Assembly: GCA_027475525.1 (NCBI GenBank)
Contig: JAMWFC010000053.1
Coordinates: 1,364,001 to 1,428,000 of the forward strand
Direction: 5' to 3'
Length of the DNA stretch: 64,000 nt
Source: Macrolepiota albuminosa
Taxonomy: Eukaryota; Basidiomycota; Agaricomycetes; Agaricales; Agaricaceae
Part shown: positions 1 through 11,574 of the stretch, piece by piece
How the letters are laid out: each line of letters starts with the position of its first letter
How positions within the stretch are numbered: position 1 is the stretch's first letter
Translations under genes and position numbers: made by a program
The notes under the pieces: generated by a model
Database searches by the model: none
The model's input: only the letters and a program-made list of their open reading frames with translations
Told to the model about the DNA's origin: nothing

Positions 1-605
1 TATTTTTATAAACTGGTAAATGAATTTGTCACAATAATTATGTAAAACCACAAAGAAAATCTGAGTAGAAAGAGCTTTAGAGATTTTCACAATGGTCATT
101 CTTCTTTAAACGAGTCAGCTATACTTGATCTGAAGAGCTCTTTAACAATGATTAATAGTACATTGGAGCCTCTACTATATATTTTTACATGCTATTCATT
201 TTTATATTGCATGTTTAATATTATTAATAAAGAATATTTTTTAAAGTAAAACTTTGTATTTCTTTTGATTTACTTATAGTGCAGGACTTATTTCTACACT
301 ATTCTATATAGCTTGCTAAAAATAAGTCCATGGTTCTATGTACAACTTACAAAAACATAATGATACTTTTTAACTTAAGTGCTTAACAGCAGTTTTGTTT
401 TTTTTTAACATTACTTTTTAAACTTTTCAAAATTATTGTTAGTTGCTTTGAATATCTTATAAAGACTACACTATTAGAGCATTTCTGCAGTGCCCATATT
501 TTGATATTTAGCTTAAATTTGATGGTCAATAACGAAAATTTGCTTAGAATTAGCCGAGCTGCCAGTTGTTGGCCGTATCAAATTTGGTAGTGGAGATTTG
601 AATTC
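1..605. other. AT-rich stretch, no gene seen
   Basis: Strongly AT-rich sequence with frequent stops in all frames and poly-T runs. I recognise no coding segment, LTR edge or RNA gene. It is probably decayed repeat or intergenic DNA. Confidence 0.5.
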
Positions 606-1040
606 CTACAGATATCTCTGGATGACTGCAACCTCTCTTTCCCGATGTCGACTCTGATATGAATGATAAAGTTGCATCTCACACATACTATGGATGTGTT
701 GTACCTCATGCCACAGGATTAGCTCCTCAAGCCGCGTCTCAAAAATGTTGTTACTACCCAAGACCCCCTGCTTACATATGAGATTTCCCATCTCATTGCG
801 TTTTTCTCTCTTTTCACCATGTTTAGCCTCAAACCACTTGACCTTCACAGCTGCTTGAACAATCTCGAAGAGTTCTTTGGCAGTAAATGGGGTTCTGTGG
901 CATGTTGGCTTGGCGGAAATTTCTTTCACATCTTTCAACTCGGGTTTAGAGTCCATTTCAAGGAGGTTGGAGGCAGAGAAATGTAACAGAAGGAGAAAAT
1001 ATGTGTAAAATACGAAAAAGGTGTGAAATTCAGTAAACAA
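606..1040 (-). CDS. hypothetical protein fragment with a fungal DNA-binding-like segment
   Basis: Open frame of 144 codons. The first 28 codons are hydrophobic and low complexity, and a second Met at 956 (reads MDSKPELKD) is the more natural start. Residues about 49-112 (FTAKELFEIVQAAVKV, then KHGEKREKRNEMG and KQGVLGSNNIFETRLEELILWHE) resemble, from memory, a helical segment found in many lineage-specific basidiomycete proteins and sometimes called Myb/SANT-like. No catalytic motif is visible. It lies alone in AT-rich DNA and seems to stop early compared with those relatives, so it may be a relic or a first exon. The function is not known, and the family call is memory-based. Confidence 0.35.
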   Translation of the reverse strand: MFTEFHTFFVFYTYFLLLLHFSASNLLEMDSKPELKDVKEISAKPTCHRTPFTAKELFEIVQAAVKVKWFEAKHGEKREKRNEMGNLICKQGVLGSNNIFETRLEELILWHEVQHIHSMCEMQLYHSYQSRHREREVAVIQRYL

Positions 1041-1880
1041 TTGGACTTCGGATATGATAACTGGCCATTATCTATCGGTGATGTGCAAAAGCTGTGAGAA
1101 CCCTGGCAACCGAGCTTAACAAAAATTTGGCGAGTTGTAATGAAAATTTACAGAAATGCTCTATTCAATAATTTTTATATCTCACTAAAAATAAATTGTT
1201 CTATGCTGCTTATGCAAATTAGAAGTTTTTATTAATAATCAATCAGATAAAATAATCATTTACTCTTATTGATTTAATTGTACAAGGCTTGACTACATGA
1301 CATACATACTTATAAAGCAATTGATAGTATTAATGACTGCACTTAGCCAATTTTTTGTTTTAACTGGACAAGTCAGAGCAAGTCTTGAGAGGACCAATCT
1401 AGCCTGTTTCAACTCCAACCTAAGTATATTAACCAAATTATCTTTGGAAGAGGTGTGGAGGGTAGCTATGAAATAATAAATGTATTACCTTGCTTAGCCT
1501 ATGCTTGGGTCATCTTGGATGATACTTTCTTTAGGCAAAGCAACTTATCTAGAGAGTGGTCATCAAAGTGAAATCTACCTTTAAGGTGAGACTCTCTTGA
1601 AGGTAGTTTTACCTGTGCCTGCTCTCTTTCCAGTTGCATGTAATGTCTAGCAGCTCTTCAAGCACTGTTTGGTTGCATAAAAACTAAGTTTTAATTGCCA
1701 CCAATGACTGCACTTAGCTGATATTTTGTTTTTACTGGATGAGTTGGAGCAAGTCTCAAGAGAGATGCTTCTTGATTCAATACTACCACACCTCTTTTTG
1801 GGGTCCTGGTAGCTTTGGATTTTCAGCCAGTGTATTAATACTTTCTCCTTCACTCTCATGTCATAACTCAGGCCTCAGGC
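1041..1880. other. AT-rich repeat-derived DNA with a diverged internal duplication
   Basis: No gene. A segment near 1333-1395 (tgactgcacttagcc, then a T-rich run and tggacaagtcagagcaagtc) recurs in diverged form near 1705-1765, about 370 bp downstream. This suggests remnants of a repeated element, perhaps upstream parts of the LINE relic that follows. Confidence 0.35.
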
Positions 1881-2974
1881 CAACACTGCACTCAACCATA
1901 CCTACTTCTGCCCTCTTCTGGCTCTGATGAGTATGGCCAACTCTGTTAAGTCCACTCCAAGAATCCCACCTAGCAGTGCTACCAGGTCAGAGACTTCAGT
2001 TGCAATCTCCTCAAAACCCCCCAATGACTTCAAAACTATGCTCACGAATGATACATGCCCAATAAAATCCATCACTGACACCCACACCTGGCTGGAGAAG
2101 AGAGGATGGATTCTTGCAATGGAGCCCTATGAAAGAGAAAATTAGTAAATATCCTTATAACAGCTGCACTGATATGCAAATCCCCAGATATAAAAAACAC
2201 TTTTGTTGCAGTCACCCTCATTCTGGATGAGGAGATCATAGATCATATCTCAAGAAACTCTGGCAGACCTGGTTGTCACCAAGGCTCTTGTCAAAGTTGA
2301 TGACCTTGCAAGCAAGCTAGCACACTTGGTTGACTTATAGCCACCACAGATGTTTGATGTGCTGAAGATGTTCTCTCCTTTGATAGAGCTTGTGACAGAC
2401 TTGAAGAGGTTTCAACTTCTCTCAAAGTGACTCTGATGGCTGGAAACAGCAGCCAACAAAATGAAGGACCCATTCCTAACACCTACTATTTAGGCTGACA
2501 TTGTCACATCAGCCCCTGATCAGACTTTGCTCTACAGATCTAATCCTCTGTCTACATTCAATTTATTAGCCTTAGAAGTGGACATCTGCCTCCAACAGTG
2601 ACTCCTCCATGATGTCTGGACCACCCTTATTGAAATCAACACCAGAGACAATATGGCACCTTCTGACATTACTTATGTCTTAAGTATGTACTTAATTCAA
2701 CAAGAAAATATTCAGATACTATCTAACAATAAGCCCCTAGCTGATCTGCACAGACTAATTCAATAGTGCAACATGCCTGCCCAGTCATGAACACAACAAG
2801 CTACAAAAAAAGCATGCATCTTAACACATGGGATTTGATAGATGTACATGGGATTTAATGGCCAAACATAACAATAATACCAGCAATGGATGAAATAATA
2901 GAAGATAAATAGCATTAATCTATCATGTCTTTTCTCTAAGCAGTTGACATGCTTAGGACTTGAGAAATGATGAG
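1880..2974 (+). pseudogene. LINE (non-LTR retrotransposon) ORF1 relic
   Basis: Reading one frame across several stops gives segments such as TPRIPPSSATRSET (about 1945), SSKPPNDFKTMLTND, then TWLEKRGWILAMEPYERE (about 2089) and, near 2635-2660, LIEINTRDNMAPSDITY. The order and wording match, from memory, the first ORF of basidiomycete Tad/L1-like LINEs (Ser/Thr-rich N-terminus, then a gag-like RNA-binding region). Stops are numerous and no reverse transcriptase is left. The 3' side is cut by the LTR that begins at 2975. This is a family inference from weak protein similarity. Confidence 0.45.
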
Positions 2975-3529
2975 TGATAGGACCCCATACAGGATCAGCG
3001 CATCAACGGCAGGCAACAGCAATGCAGCACCGACTTGGGATACCTTAGCACGCGCTAATTATCCAATTTTGGCAATATTTGATGGCTGTGCACGGCAAGA
3101 AGCAGATCCGATCAATGATAGCGCCGATGGCAGCAAGAATGACAACTGACAGATGGCATCCGTCACTAACGACAGCGCTTAGCAAGAAGCTTGATGATCT
3201 ATCAAAAACTGACGGACAGCTTGGCGTTTGACCTTGGCGTCCGACATCGCTTAGCGCCTTGATTTGGCACCTGACATCGCTTAGCCTTTTGGACAGACAG
3301 AATGGTGATGGATTGATGGTTTAGCACCGTGATCTGCCGCCTGGCGCCACTAAGGGTCTTGAATGGACAGTAGGGATCTGAAACTGTTGGAGCTACCCCT
3401 ATAAAATTTTCTAGTTTACCGCACCTTGGCATCATTAGTCACTGGCGACGGTGAACTCATTGTAGTATAAAAACACTTACCGACTTGTACATACCCACAA
3501 CAGAACAATAGACCAGAGTTCCCTGCTCC
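2975..3529 (+). mobile_element. solo LTR of family A, copy 1, left half
   Basis: Starts TGATAGGACC. It aligns over its whole length with the LTRs at 53064-53999 and 54930-55840, including the TATA-like gtagtataaaa near its right part. It is interrupted at 3529 by Gyp1 and resumes at 14820. Its last five bases (gctcc, 3525-3529) are repeated after Gyp1 (14815-14819) as target-site duplication. Joined length is 937 bp against 936 and 911 for the other copies. The flanks of the joined LTR (tgag on the left, gggg on the right) do not match, so its own insertion duplication is lost or was never clean. Confidence 0.85.
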
Positions 3530-3865
3530 TGTCACGACCCCTCCCCTCCGGGCCCACCCCGGGACACCCCCGGGACACCCTCCGGGACCCCCCCTCCGAC
3601 CCCACAGGACACGCCCCACCATCACGACTGCCAACACCGCCATCATGCGCATCAAGGACCGCCATCAGCCGCCCCCAGCCCCAATCAACAATCGGATCAC
3701 ACGACTCGCTCCCGACCATCGCACATCACGCATCACGGCTCCATCCGCGCCAATTGATCGCGCGCCCCACACGTGCGATCCCGGTATGCAGCCTCTGCCG
3801 CTACTCAATGACCCCCAGAACCCATCCCAGACATCCCAGAACCCCGAGACCCGGTCCCGTAGTAC

Positions 3866-3906
3866 TTATAGCATAGTTCCCTGTTGTATTCGCTAGTCTT
3901 GATATT
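3866..3906 (+). promoter_or_regulatory. Gyp1 LTR TATA-like box and predicted transcript 5' end
   Basis: TATA-like cttatagcat begins at 3866. The sequence agtcttgatatt (3895-3906), 25-30 bp downstream, is the exact reverse complement of the 12 nt just after the LTR (4358-4369). A start at 3895 would put the complement at the RNA 5' end, as in Tf1 self-priming. The start site is inferred, not measured. Confidence 0.6.
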
Positions 3907-4021
3907 GCATACACTGTTACTTGCTTTACTTTGGTTATTGCGTGCCCTTTTGCTTGACTGGTACGCCTTGATTGGTACGCTTCGACTGGCACGCCTAAGT
4001 ATTCGCATGCTCTAAGTTTGG

Positions 4022-4175
4022 TACGCACTTCGCGACTCTTAATTTACTAACTTGGTCTCGTCTTAGAACCTCCGGTTCACGACTCGACCCCCTCTAACTA
4101 CGCACTTCGCGACTCTTAATTTACTAACTTGGTCTCGTCTTAGAACCTCCGGTTCACGACTCGACCCCCTCTAAC
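4022..4175. repeat. 77-bp exact tandem duplication (5' LTR of Gyp1)
   Basis: Units 4022-4098 and 4099-4175 are identical. The 3' LTR of Gyp1 and the other Gyp1-type LTRs have this stretch once. Probably an assembly overlap. Confidence 0.95.
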
Positions 4176-4357
4176 CTCAGTTACCCCCAACCCAAAACCC
4201 CCGGACTCTAGTCCCCCATCCCGGGATTACCCTGTCCTTGTCTTGAACCCCGGAGTCCTAGCCCCGGAGTCCCAGACACCCGAGTATTCGTAGATCAAGT
4301 CCGCATTGTAAGAGCGTTGCTTTCCCGGAAAGCCCCCGACTCAGCGGAACCTGACAT

Positions 4358-4369
4358 AATATCAAGACT
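4358..4369 (+). other. Gyp1 primer-binding site, self-priming type
   Basis: aatatcaagact lies one base after the 5' LTR. It does not begin with TGG as a tRNA 3'-end site would, but is perfectly complementary over 12 nt to 3895-3906 in the LTR, where transcription is expected to start. This is the arrangement known from Tf1 and related chromoviruses, where the RNA 5' end folds back as primer. Confidence 0.65.
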
Positions 4370-4606
4370 CCCTCCTTACACCGTTCTTGATGGCTACGTA
4401 TACTCACACTTACTACCCCACAGGGTACCAGACCGACCCTTACGGACGCCCGGTACCCGATCACTACTCCGCGCAGACCCCCCGCCCCGTCTATCCACCT
4501 CTCCCGTACGAACCTCCATATCTCCACCGCCACTGGGCCCCCGACCCGTCCCTCTACGACCTGGGGCCCTCAGCCAGCTGGGCCCCTCCGCCCAATTTAG
4601 CCATGG

Positions 4607-4760
4607 CGCGACCCATGGAGGTCCCCTCGTACCGGAGCATCCCCGGGGGCCTGCCGGAGACCCCACCTGTACCCAGTGGACCTCGCGACCCATGGAGGTC
4701 CCCTCGTACCGGAGCATCCCCGGGGGCCTGCCGGAGACCCCACCTGTACCCAGTGGACCT
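4607..4760. repeat. 77-bp exact tandem duplication (Gyp1 gag)
   Basis: Units 4607-4683 and 4684-4760. It shifts the gag frame by +2. Removing one unit rejoins the frames. Confidence 0.95.
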
Positions 4761-5448
4761 TGCCCGATTCCCCCCAGCGAGGGCCCATTTGCACCCACCC
4801 CCTACTACGGTTATCAGCGCACCGTCCCCCAACCCCGAGAACCCCGAGGACCACCCTACCCCGACTACCCCCCTCGTCATTACCTGGCCGCCGCTCCACC
4901 CGCTCGAACCCCTCTCTCGCCAATGGGACGACGACGCCTCGAGGAATATGAACGGCAACGGGACGCGGTACTCCGCTCCCTCAGGATCTCACCCGAGGAC
5001 TTCGCACAATGGACAAGGACGCTGCTCGTGGAATTCGGACATGACAACTTCGAAGGCACTCCAGAGGAATGGGCTCACTGCCTGGTCGAATTTGGGGATT
5101 GCCTCACATGAGGAGAACTCCCGGAGCAAACCATGGTAAAGTATAGGTGCAATACGATCCTCCAGGAAGAATTACAGCAACTGCTCGACGAAGTCCACGC
5201 GTCCCCCTCCCCTCGGCCCCTCAACGACCCCGCGGACCCAGGTCGCTCGATTCACATTCGACGGGAACCCCCGGAACTGGCCCCAGCAGTCCCGGCAGCC
5301 CCCACGGTCCCCACTCCGGAGCAACGACAACGGGAAGAACGGCAGAACGCCTCAGCCATATTACGGTCCCTCAACCCGACTGGAGGCCTTTTCGACCAAC
5401 CCGCTGCCCGCACGGTAGGCTTGTCAACTCGTCGCAGGGCTAACTCCG

Positions 5449-5602
5449 TTCCTAGTACCTTCGAGACCTGGGGGCAGCCCCAGAGACCCCTGGAACCCCT
5501 CCCGCGAATGGACAACGCCCGACCCTTCCTAGTACCTTCGAGACCTGGGGGCAGCCCCAGAGACCCCTGGAACCCCTCCCGCGAATGGACAACGCCCGAC
5601 CC
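5449..5602. repeat. 77-bp exact tandem duplication (Gyp1 gag)
   Basis: Units 5449-5525 and 5526-5602. Removing one unit joins the two gag frames on either side. Confidence 0.95.
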
Positions 5603-7291
5603 CCGCCCCCGGCAAACCCCGGTAGAGCTCGGGTGGACACCCCCAGTACGGACGACACGCTATGCTACATCGACGAGCTCACGTGCGACAACAACAAACA
5701 ATGTCCCGCGCCCGCGCCCGCCCCGGCACCAGCACCGCCCCCCACGTCCGCCCCGGCCCCTCCGGAACGCAACTTCCGCTGCGATCTGCCACCCCACTTC
5801 GACCTACGGAACCCCCCGCGACCCCCGATGCAAGCCCGACCCTCCCGGAATGAACGTCCCCCGCGCAACCCGGCACCCGACCCAGCACCTAACCCCCCTC
5901 CGCCCGACCCGACACCGCCGAACCCTCCCCGACCACCTCCGCCACCCCCAGCTGAACCTCGAGGACGACCCCCAGGCCCTCCACCTCCGCCACTCCCTGC
6001 GTGGAGACCCGGGCCCCCTCCTGGCAGGAACGAACCCCCTTGGGACAACGGGCCTCCTGGGCGTGGATCCCCAGGTGAGCCACCCAGAGGAGGACCTCCC
6101 GGTGGGTGGGGCCCCGCCCTTGGTGCTTTTCCTCCTCAAGGAGGGGGGGGTAATTACTACTACTACTATTACAATGCTGGCCCCCCTCCCCGCAACGCTG
6201 CCGGACCGGACGACGCTCGCGACGCCCTCGCCTGCGAAGGACGACTGAACATTCAAAAGCCCGACGCTTTCATGGGCCAGGACCCCCGAAAATGGCGTAC
6301 CTTCCTCACTCAGTGTCTCAATACATTTCAGGCAAAGCCGCTCACGTTTCAGGTTGACAGCTCCTGGGTGGCCTTTGCCGCATCATACCTCCAGGGGATC
6401 GCCTTCGATCACTACACGGCCCTCATCCAGTTCGACCCCAACAACCCGGCCCTCGCTCGCTGGCAAGCCTTCGTCGACGAGTTTTTTGGGAAGTTCGGAA
6501 TCTACGACACCGTGGCCGAGGCTGAGGACAACCTCTTCAATCTCCGGATGCGCTCGGAAGAACGTTTCACCACCTTTATCGTATGTTTTAAGAAGGAAGC
6601 TTACGAAACAGGTTGGAACTACAGCGCCCTCCAGTACGCCCTCCGCCGCGCCCTGCCACAACGCATTAAGGACGTCCTCCGACTCGCCCCGAAGCAACCC
6701 TCCTACGACGGGTACAAGGCCCTCGTTATGCAGATTGACCAGCGCTACTGGGAAGACCGCAGCGAGTATTCGAATTCCCGACCCCCCTGGAACCCTAGAG
6801 GAGGACCCCCTTAGCTCTCCGGCGAAACCCCCAACCCCCAAGGTCGAAACCCTGGTCCCCCCGCGTTCCCTGGCGGCCGACCCCCGGTGAGTCGCGGCCC
6901 GCCCAATACTAACCCCGGCAGCGGCGCCCGCCCCCAGGCCCAACTCAACGCCGCCGTGGCCGCCCACGACCCGGGCGACGTGCCAAGCCCCGAGGAACCT
7001 CCAGAAGACCCCGAAGACTTCGACTTCGACGACGAACGGGACAAAGAGGCCCTCCGGGCCAACCGGCTTCAAAAGAAGGGATGGCCCTGGATCGAAGTCC
7101 CGATGGATGTGCAGGAACGACGGAGAAGGGAGGGTGTCTGCATACTCTGTGGTGAGAAAGACCATTTCATCTCCGAGTGCCCCAAACGACAGGTCATGGG
7201 ACGTGCCACCTGGATCTTCGAAGGGGAGGACGCCACCTACGAGTATTCGGAAAATGACCCGGCGATTTAGACCCGGAAGACGCCCTAAATT

Positions 7292-7444
7292 GCGGAATCG
7301 ACCCCGACGTCTTCTCCGCCCCGGTCTCACATCTTCGCTCTACGACACTCATACAGGACACCCTCACGGCGGAATCGACCCCGACGTCTTCTCCGCCCCG
7401 GTCTCACATCTTCGCTCTACGACACTCATACAGGACACCCTCAC
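7292..7444. repeat. 76/77-bp tandem duplication (Gyp1 pol start)
   Basis: Period 77. 76 bases are identical and the first base of the second unit differs (g for t). It shifts the pol frame. Confidence 0.9.
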
Positions 7445-7713
7445 TGCTTATCTACCCTCCCACTCTTCGCACTCCCTCCTCCTCAAAACCCGCCTCACCC
7501 CCTCCGGAACCCCCCTCAACATCCTCGTCGACAGCGGCGCCACCGACAACTTCGTCGATGAAACATGGTCTACCTTCGCCCTGGAACCCGCCCAGCGACT
7601 CCCGGTCCCGGTACGGCTCTGCCTCTTCGACGGAGACGCCTCCACGGCGGGGGACATCACCCACTTCATGCGTATGCCCGTTACCTTCGCCAACGGACAG
7701 ACTCACAACCTTT

Positions 7714-7867
7714 GGATGTTGATAACAAAACTCCACCCTTCCGCACCCCTGGTCTTAGGGCTCCCGTGGCTTCGGGACACTAACCCCCGCGGATGTTGAT
7801 AACAAAACTCCACCCTTCCGCACCCCTGGTCTTAGGGCTCCCGTGGCTTCGGGACACTAACCCCCGC
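7714..7867. repeat. 77-bp exact tandem duplication (end of protease domain 1)
   Basis: Units 7714-7790 and 7791-7867, inside pol. Confidence 0.95.
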
Positions 7868-10800
7868 ATCAATTGGTGACACCTCACCCTTTGCCTGACC
7901 TGGGACCCAACCCCCGACAACCAGCAACTCCCCTTCGACATCCCCCACTCCTCAAACCCTACCCCGAAGGACGGGCCCCCACCACCCCCGGACTTCAGTC
8001 TCGTTCATCCCGATCCTTCGTCATCAATGCCAGGTTGGACGGCGCCCCAGGACCGGTATCGACCCTCATCGACAGTGGAGCCACCAGAGTTTTCATCAGT
8101 GACGCTCTCGACCTCCTCCACGACTCCCTCGACCAACCCCTCTGCCTGCAGCGCCTCGACGGCACCCCCTCCTCCTCCGGCCCCATCCAGAGGTCTCACT
8201 CGGGGCGCATGACCCTTGACAACAACTACCAGTTCACCTCCGACTTCCTGGTCACGCGACTTTACGAATCGACCCCGATGGTGCTGGAACTACCCTGGCT
8301 GCGCGACACGAACCCCGACATCAATTGGAGAACGCTCACCATGACCTTCCCGGGACCCGAAGACCACCCCTCAACCGCCGTGCACCTCCGGGCCCTAGGA
8401 AACGACCCGACGCCCGACACCCCCGGGACGACTGCCGCGCCCCCCACGCCCGTCCGAGACCGCAAGGCCCCCGATCGACCCCCGAACATTCCTCGGAACA
8501 AGTACAAAGGGCCGAACTACCCCTGCCGGTCTCAGACACGCGTCACACCCGCTCCGGCCGATGCTTCCGCAACCCCGATCGACCCGAGCGCACTCGACAT
8601 TAGGATCATTGGGGCCGCCCCCTTCGCCCGCCTCATGAGGGATGGAACTCCCACGTTTCAGCTGCACACCTCGCCTTCTCTCCCGGAAGAACACCTACGA
8701 GGGGACGCCATTCCCCCGGAACAGAAAACCGAGGAGCAAATCCTCCGAGAAGTAGTTCCCCCGGAGTATCACGAGTTCGCTGACGTATTCTCTGAAGGAG
8801 ACGCCAAGGAGATCCCCCCTCACCGCCCCTATGATCACACCATCGACCTCGAGGAAGGAGCCACCCCCCCTTTCGGCAAGGTCTACAACATGTCGGAGGT
8901 CGAACTCCGGGCTCTCAAGGACTACCTCGACAAAATGCTCGGTAAGGGATTCATCCGACCCTCCGCCTCCGCCGCTGGAGCCCCGGTTCTATTCGCCAAG
9001 AAGAAGGACGGCTCACTCCGACTCTGAGTCGACTACCGGGGACTCAATAAGATCACCAAGAAGAACCGCTACCCGCTCCCGCTCATTGGCGATCTGGTCG
9101 ATTGACTCCGCAGTGCCAAGGTTTATACGAAGATCGACCTCCGCTCCGGTTACAACAACGTCCGCATCGCCCCGGGACACGAGTGGAAAACCGCGTTCCG
9201 CACGCGGTATGGTCTGTTTGAGTACCTTGTAATGCCTTTCAGAATGACTAACTCCCCCGCCACGTTCCAATACTTCATGAACGACATCTTCCACGACATG
9301 AGCGACGTCTTCGTAATCGTCTACCTGGACGACATCCTCATTTATTCCGACTCACCGGAGGATCACCAGAAGCATGTCCGGCAAGTCCTCGAGCGCCTCC
9401 GGGAGCACAACCTCCACGCCAAGCCCAAGAAGTGTTCATTCCATACGGAAGAGGTTGAGTATCTTGGCGTCATAGTATCCCCGAATGGCGTTCGCATGGA
9501 CCCCCACAAGGTCGAGGCCATCGTCAACTGGCCGCAGCCCCGGAACATCAAGGAAGTACAATCTTTCCTGGGTTTTGCTAACTTCTACCGGCGGTTCATA
9601 GATAACTACTCCGGTATCACGAAACCCCTCAACCGGCTCACGCGCAAGGACGTCGCCTGGAACTGGGACAGTAAGTGCCAGAGTGTCTTTAACCTGCTCA
9701 AGGAGGCTTTCACGACCGCCCCCGTACTCCGGCACTACGACCCGACCCTCCCGATTATCCTGGAATGCGACGCCTCCGACTACGCCATCGCCGGGATTCT
9801 CTCGCAGATGGAACCTGACGGAGGGGAGCCCCGGCCCGTTGCCTTCTACACCCGGTCCATGATCGACGCCGAGCTCAACTACGACATCTACGACAAGGAA
9901 CTCCTCGCCATCGTCGAAGCCTTCAAGCAGTGGCGAGCCTACCTCGAGGGAGCCTGACACCGGATTCAGGTCTACTCGGATCACAACAACCTGCAGTACT
10001 TCACCACGACCAAACAGCTTAGTCGACGGCAGGCCCAATGGTCCGAGGTCCTCTCAGAATACGACTTCACGATCCAGTACCGCCCAGGACGACTCGGAGC
10101 CAAACCCGATGCCCTCACCCGTCGTCCGGACGTCTACCCCAAGAAGTCGTTCGAGGCGGAACGCAATGCGTTCAATCATCGCGTGGTGATCCCTCCCGAA
10201 CATCTGAATGCCGTACTGATCTTAAACGACGAAGGAACCCTGAACCAGATCCGCCGCGCTCCCCGAGACAAGTACTTCACCGATCACAACCCCCGAAACT
10301 CTTCCGACGGAACCGACCGGGACCCCACCTTCTCCTTGTCCCCCGACGAAAAACTCCTCCTCCGGGACGGCCGCATCTACGTCCCGGATCATGCCCGACT
10401 CCGCTACGACGTCCTCTGTCAACACCACGATTATAAGCTCCAGGGACATCCTGGGATACGTAAGACTCTCCAGCTGATCTCTCGGACTTACTTTTGGCCA
10501 GGGTTGAAGAAGGACGTGACCCGCTACATTCGATCATGTGAACCCTGCCTCCGGGCCAAGGTCCCCCGACACCGACCATACGGACTCCTGAAACCCCTGC
10601 CAGTCGGACGACGCCCCTGGTCCTCCATATCTCTGGACCACATCGTCGAACTCCCGGAATCTGAAGGGTTCGATGCCATTCTCGTCGTTGTGTGCAGGCT
10701 AACCAAACAGGGCATCTTCCTACCCTGCCACACCACGGACACCGCCCCGGACTTCGCCCGACTGTTCCTCGAGCACGTCTTCGCCAAACATGGACTCCCA

Positions 10801-11418
10801 GACGACATCGTCTCCGACCGTGGCCCTCTCTTCGTGTCCAAGTTTTGGACTTCCCTGTGTAAGGCACTTGAAGTAAAGACTAACCTCTCTACCGCCTACC
10901 ACCCCAAAACCGACGGCCAAACCAAAAGGGTCAACCAGTCCCTCGAGCAGTACCTCCGGCTGTACGTCAACTACTTGCAGGACGACTAGCGCGCCGAGCT
11001 CCCCCTGGCCGAGTTCACCTACAACAACACGCCGCACTCTGCCACCGGGGTATCCCCTTTCTTTGCCAACAAGGGATACCACCCTCGACTGACACTCTCG
11101 CTCCGGGACATCCCGTCGCACGCCGCCCACGAGGTCGCCCGGGATCTCCAATCCCTTCACGAGTTTCTCTGGGAAGAGATCGACATCGCAAACCGGGCCT
11201 ACGTGAAACACGCCGACCGGAAATGGGAAGACACCCCCGACTGGGCCCCCGGGACAAAGGTATGGTTAGATCAACGACACCTCCGCACCTGCCGGCCCTC
11301 CCCAAAACTCGATCACAAGCATCTCGGCCCGTTCAAAATATTGAAGAAGGTCTCATCCCATGCCTACAAGATCGAGCTCCCCCCGGGACTAAAAGGTCTG
11401 CACCCGGTATTCCACGTC

Positions 11419-11574
11419 CGCCTCCTGGAACGACACCCCCCGGATCCTTTCCCCGAACGGCGCCCCGAGCCCCCTCCCCCGGTCGAGGTCGAGGACGCCT
11501 CCTGGAACGACACCCCCCGGATCCTTTCCCCGAACGGCGCCCCGAGCCCCCTCCCCCGGTCGAGGTCGAGGACG
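11419..11574. repeat. 77-bp tandem duplication (Gyp1 integrase/chromodomain linker)
   Basis: Period 77, units from 11419 and 11496. Removing one unit joins the integrase and chromodomain frames. Confidence 0.95.

Larger units (their letters stand above)
3530..4356 (+). repeat. 5' LTR of Gyp1
   Basis: Starts TGTCACGACC and ends CCTGACA. It is 827 bp including one 77-bp duplication (750 without), matching the 3' LTR (828, or 751). It contains a TATA-like cttatag and a presumed transcription start about 25 bp downstream. Confidence 0.95.
4390..7270 (+). pseudogene. gag: Gyp1 gag polyprotein, disrupted
   Basis: Starts ATGGCTACG at 4390. Allowing for the two 77-bp duplications inside it, all later segments fall in one frame of 909 codons, broken only by TGA at 5109 and TAG at 6812. 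Both are explained by C-to-T (CGA, CAG). The N-terminal third is Pro/Tyr-rich. The middle (5700-6180) is an extreme Pro-rich tract ending in a Tyr run. A retrotransposon Gag capsid domain follows at about 6240-6770 (FMGQDPRKWRTFLTQC onward). An acidic stretch precedes a CX2CX4HX4C zinc knuckle at about 7138-7182 (CILCGEKDHFISEC). The frame ends at TAG 7268-7270. Gag forms the particle and binds the RNA. Pol opens in the -1 frame at 7258, a 13-nt overlap with no convincing slippery heptamer. Confidence 0.85.

Noticed and set aside
5665..6256. Long Pro-, Arg- or Gly-rich frames on both strands in the Gyp1 gag region
   Set aside because: They are shadows of the C-rich, Pro-coding strand, which is open in several frames by composition.
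7250..7270. Programmed -1 frameshift between Gyp1 gag and pol
   Set aside because: The frames do overlap by 13 nt in the -1 sense, but no X XXY YYZ heptamer or clear downstream structure is present in this mutated copy.
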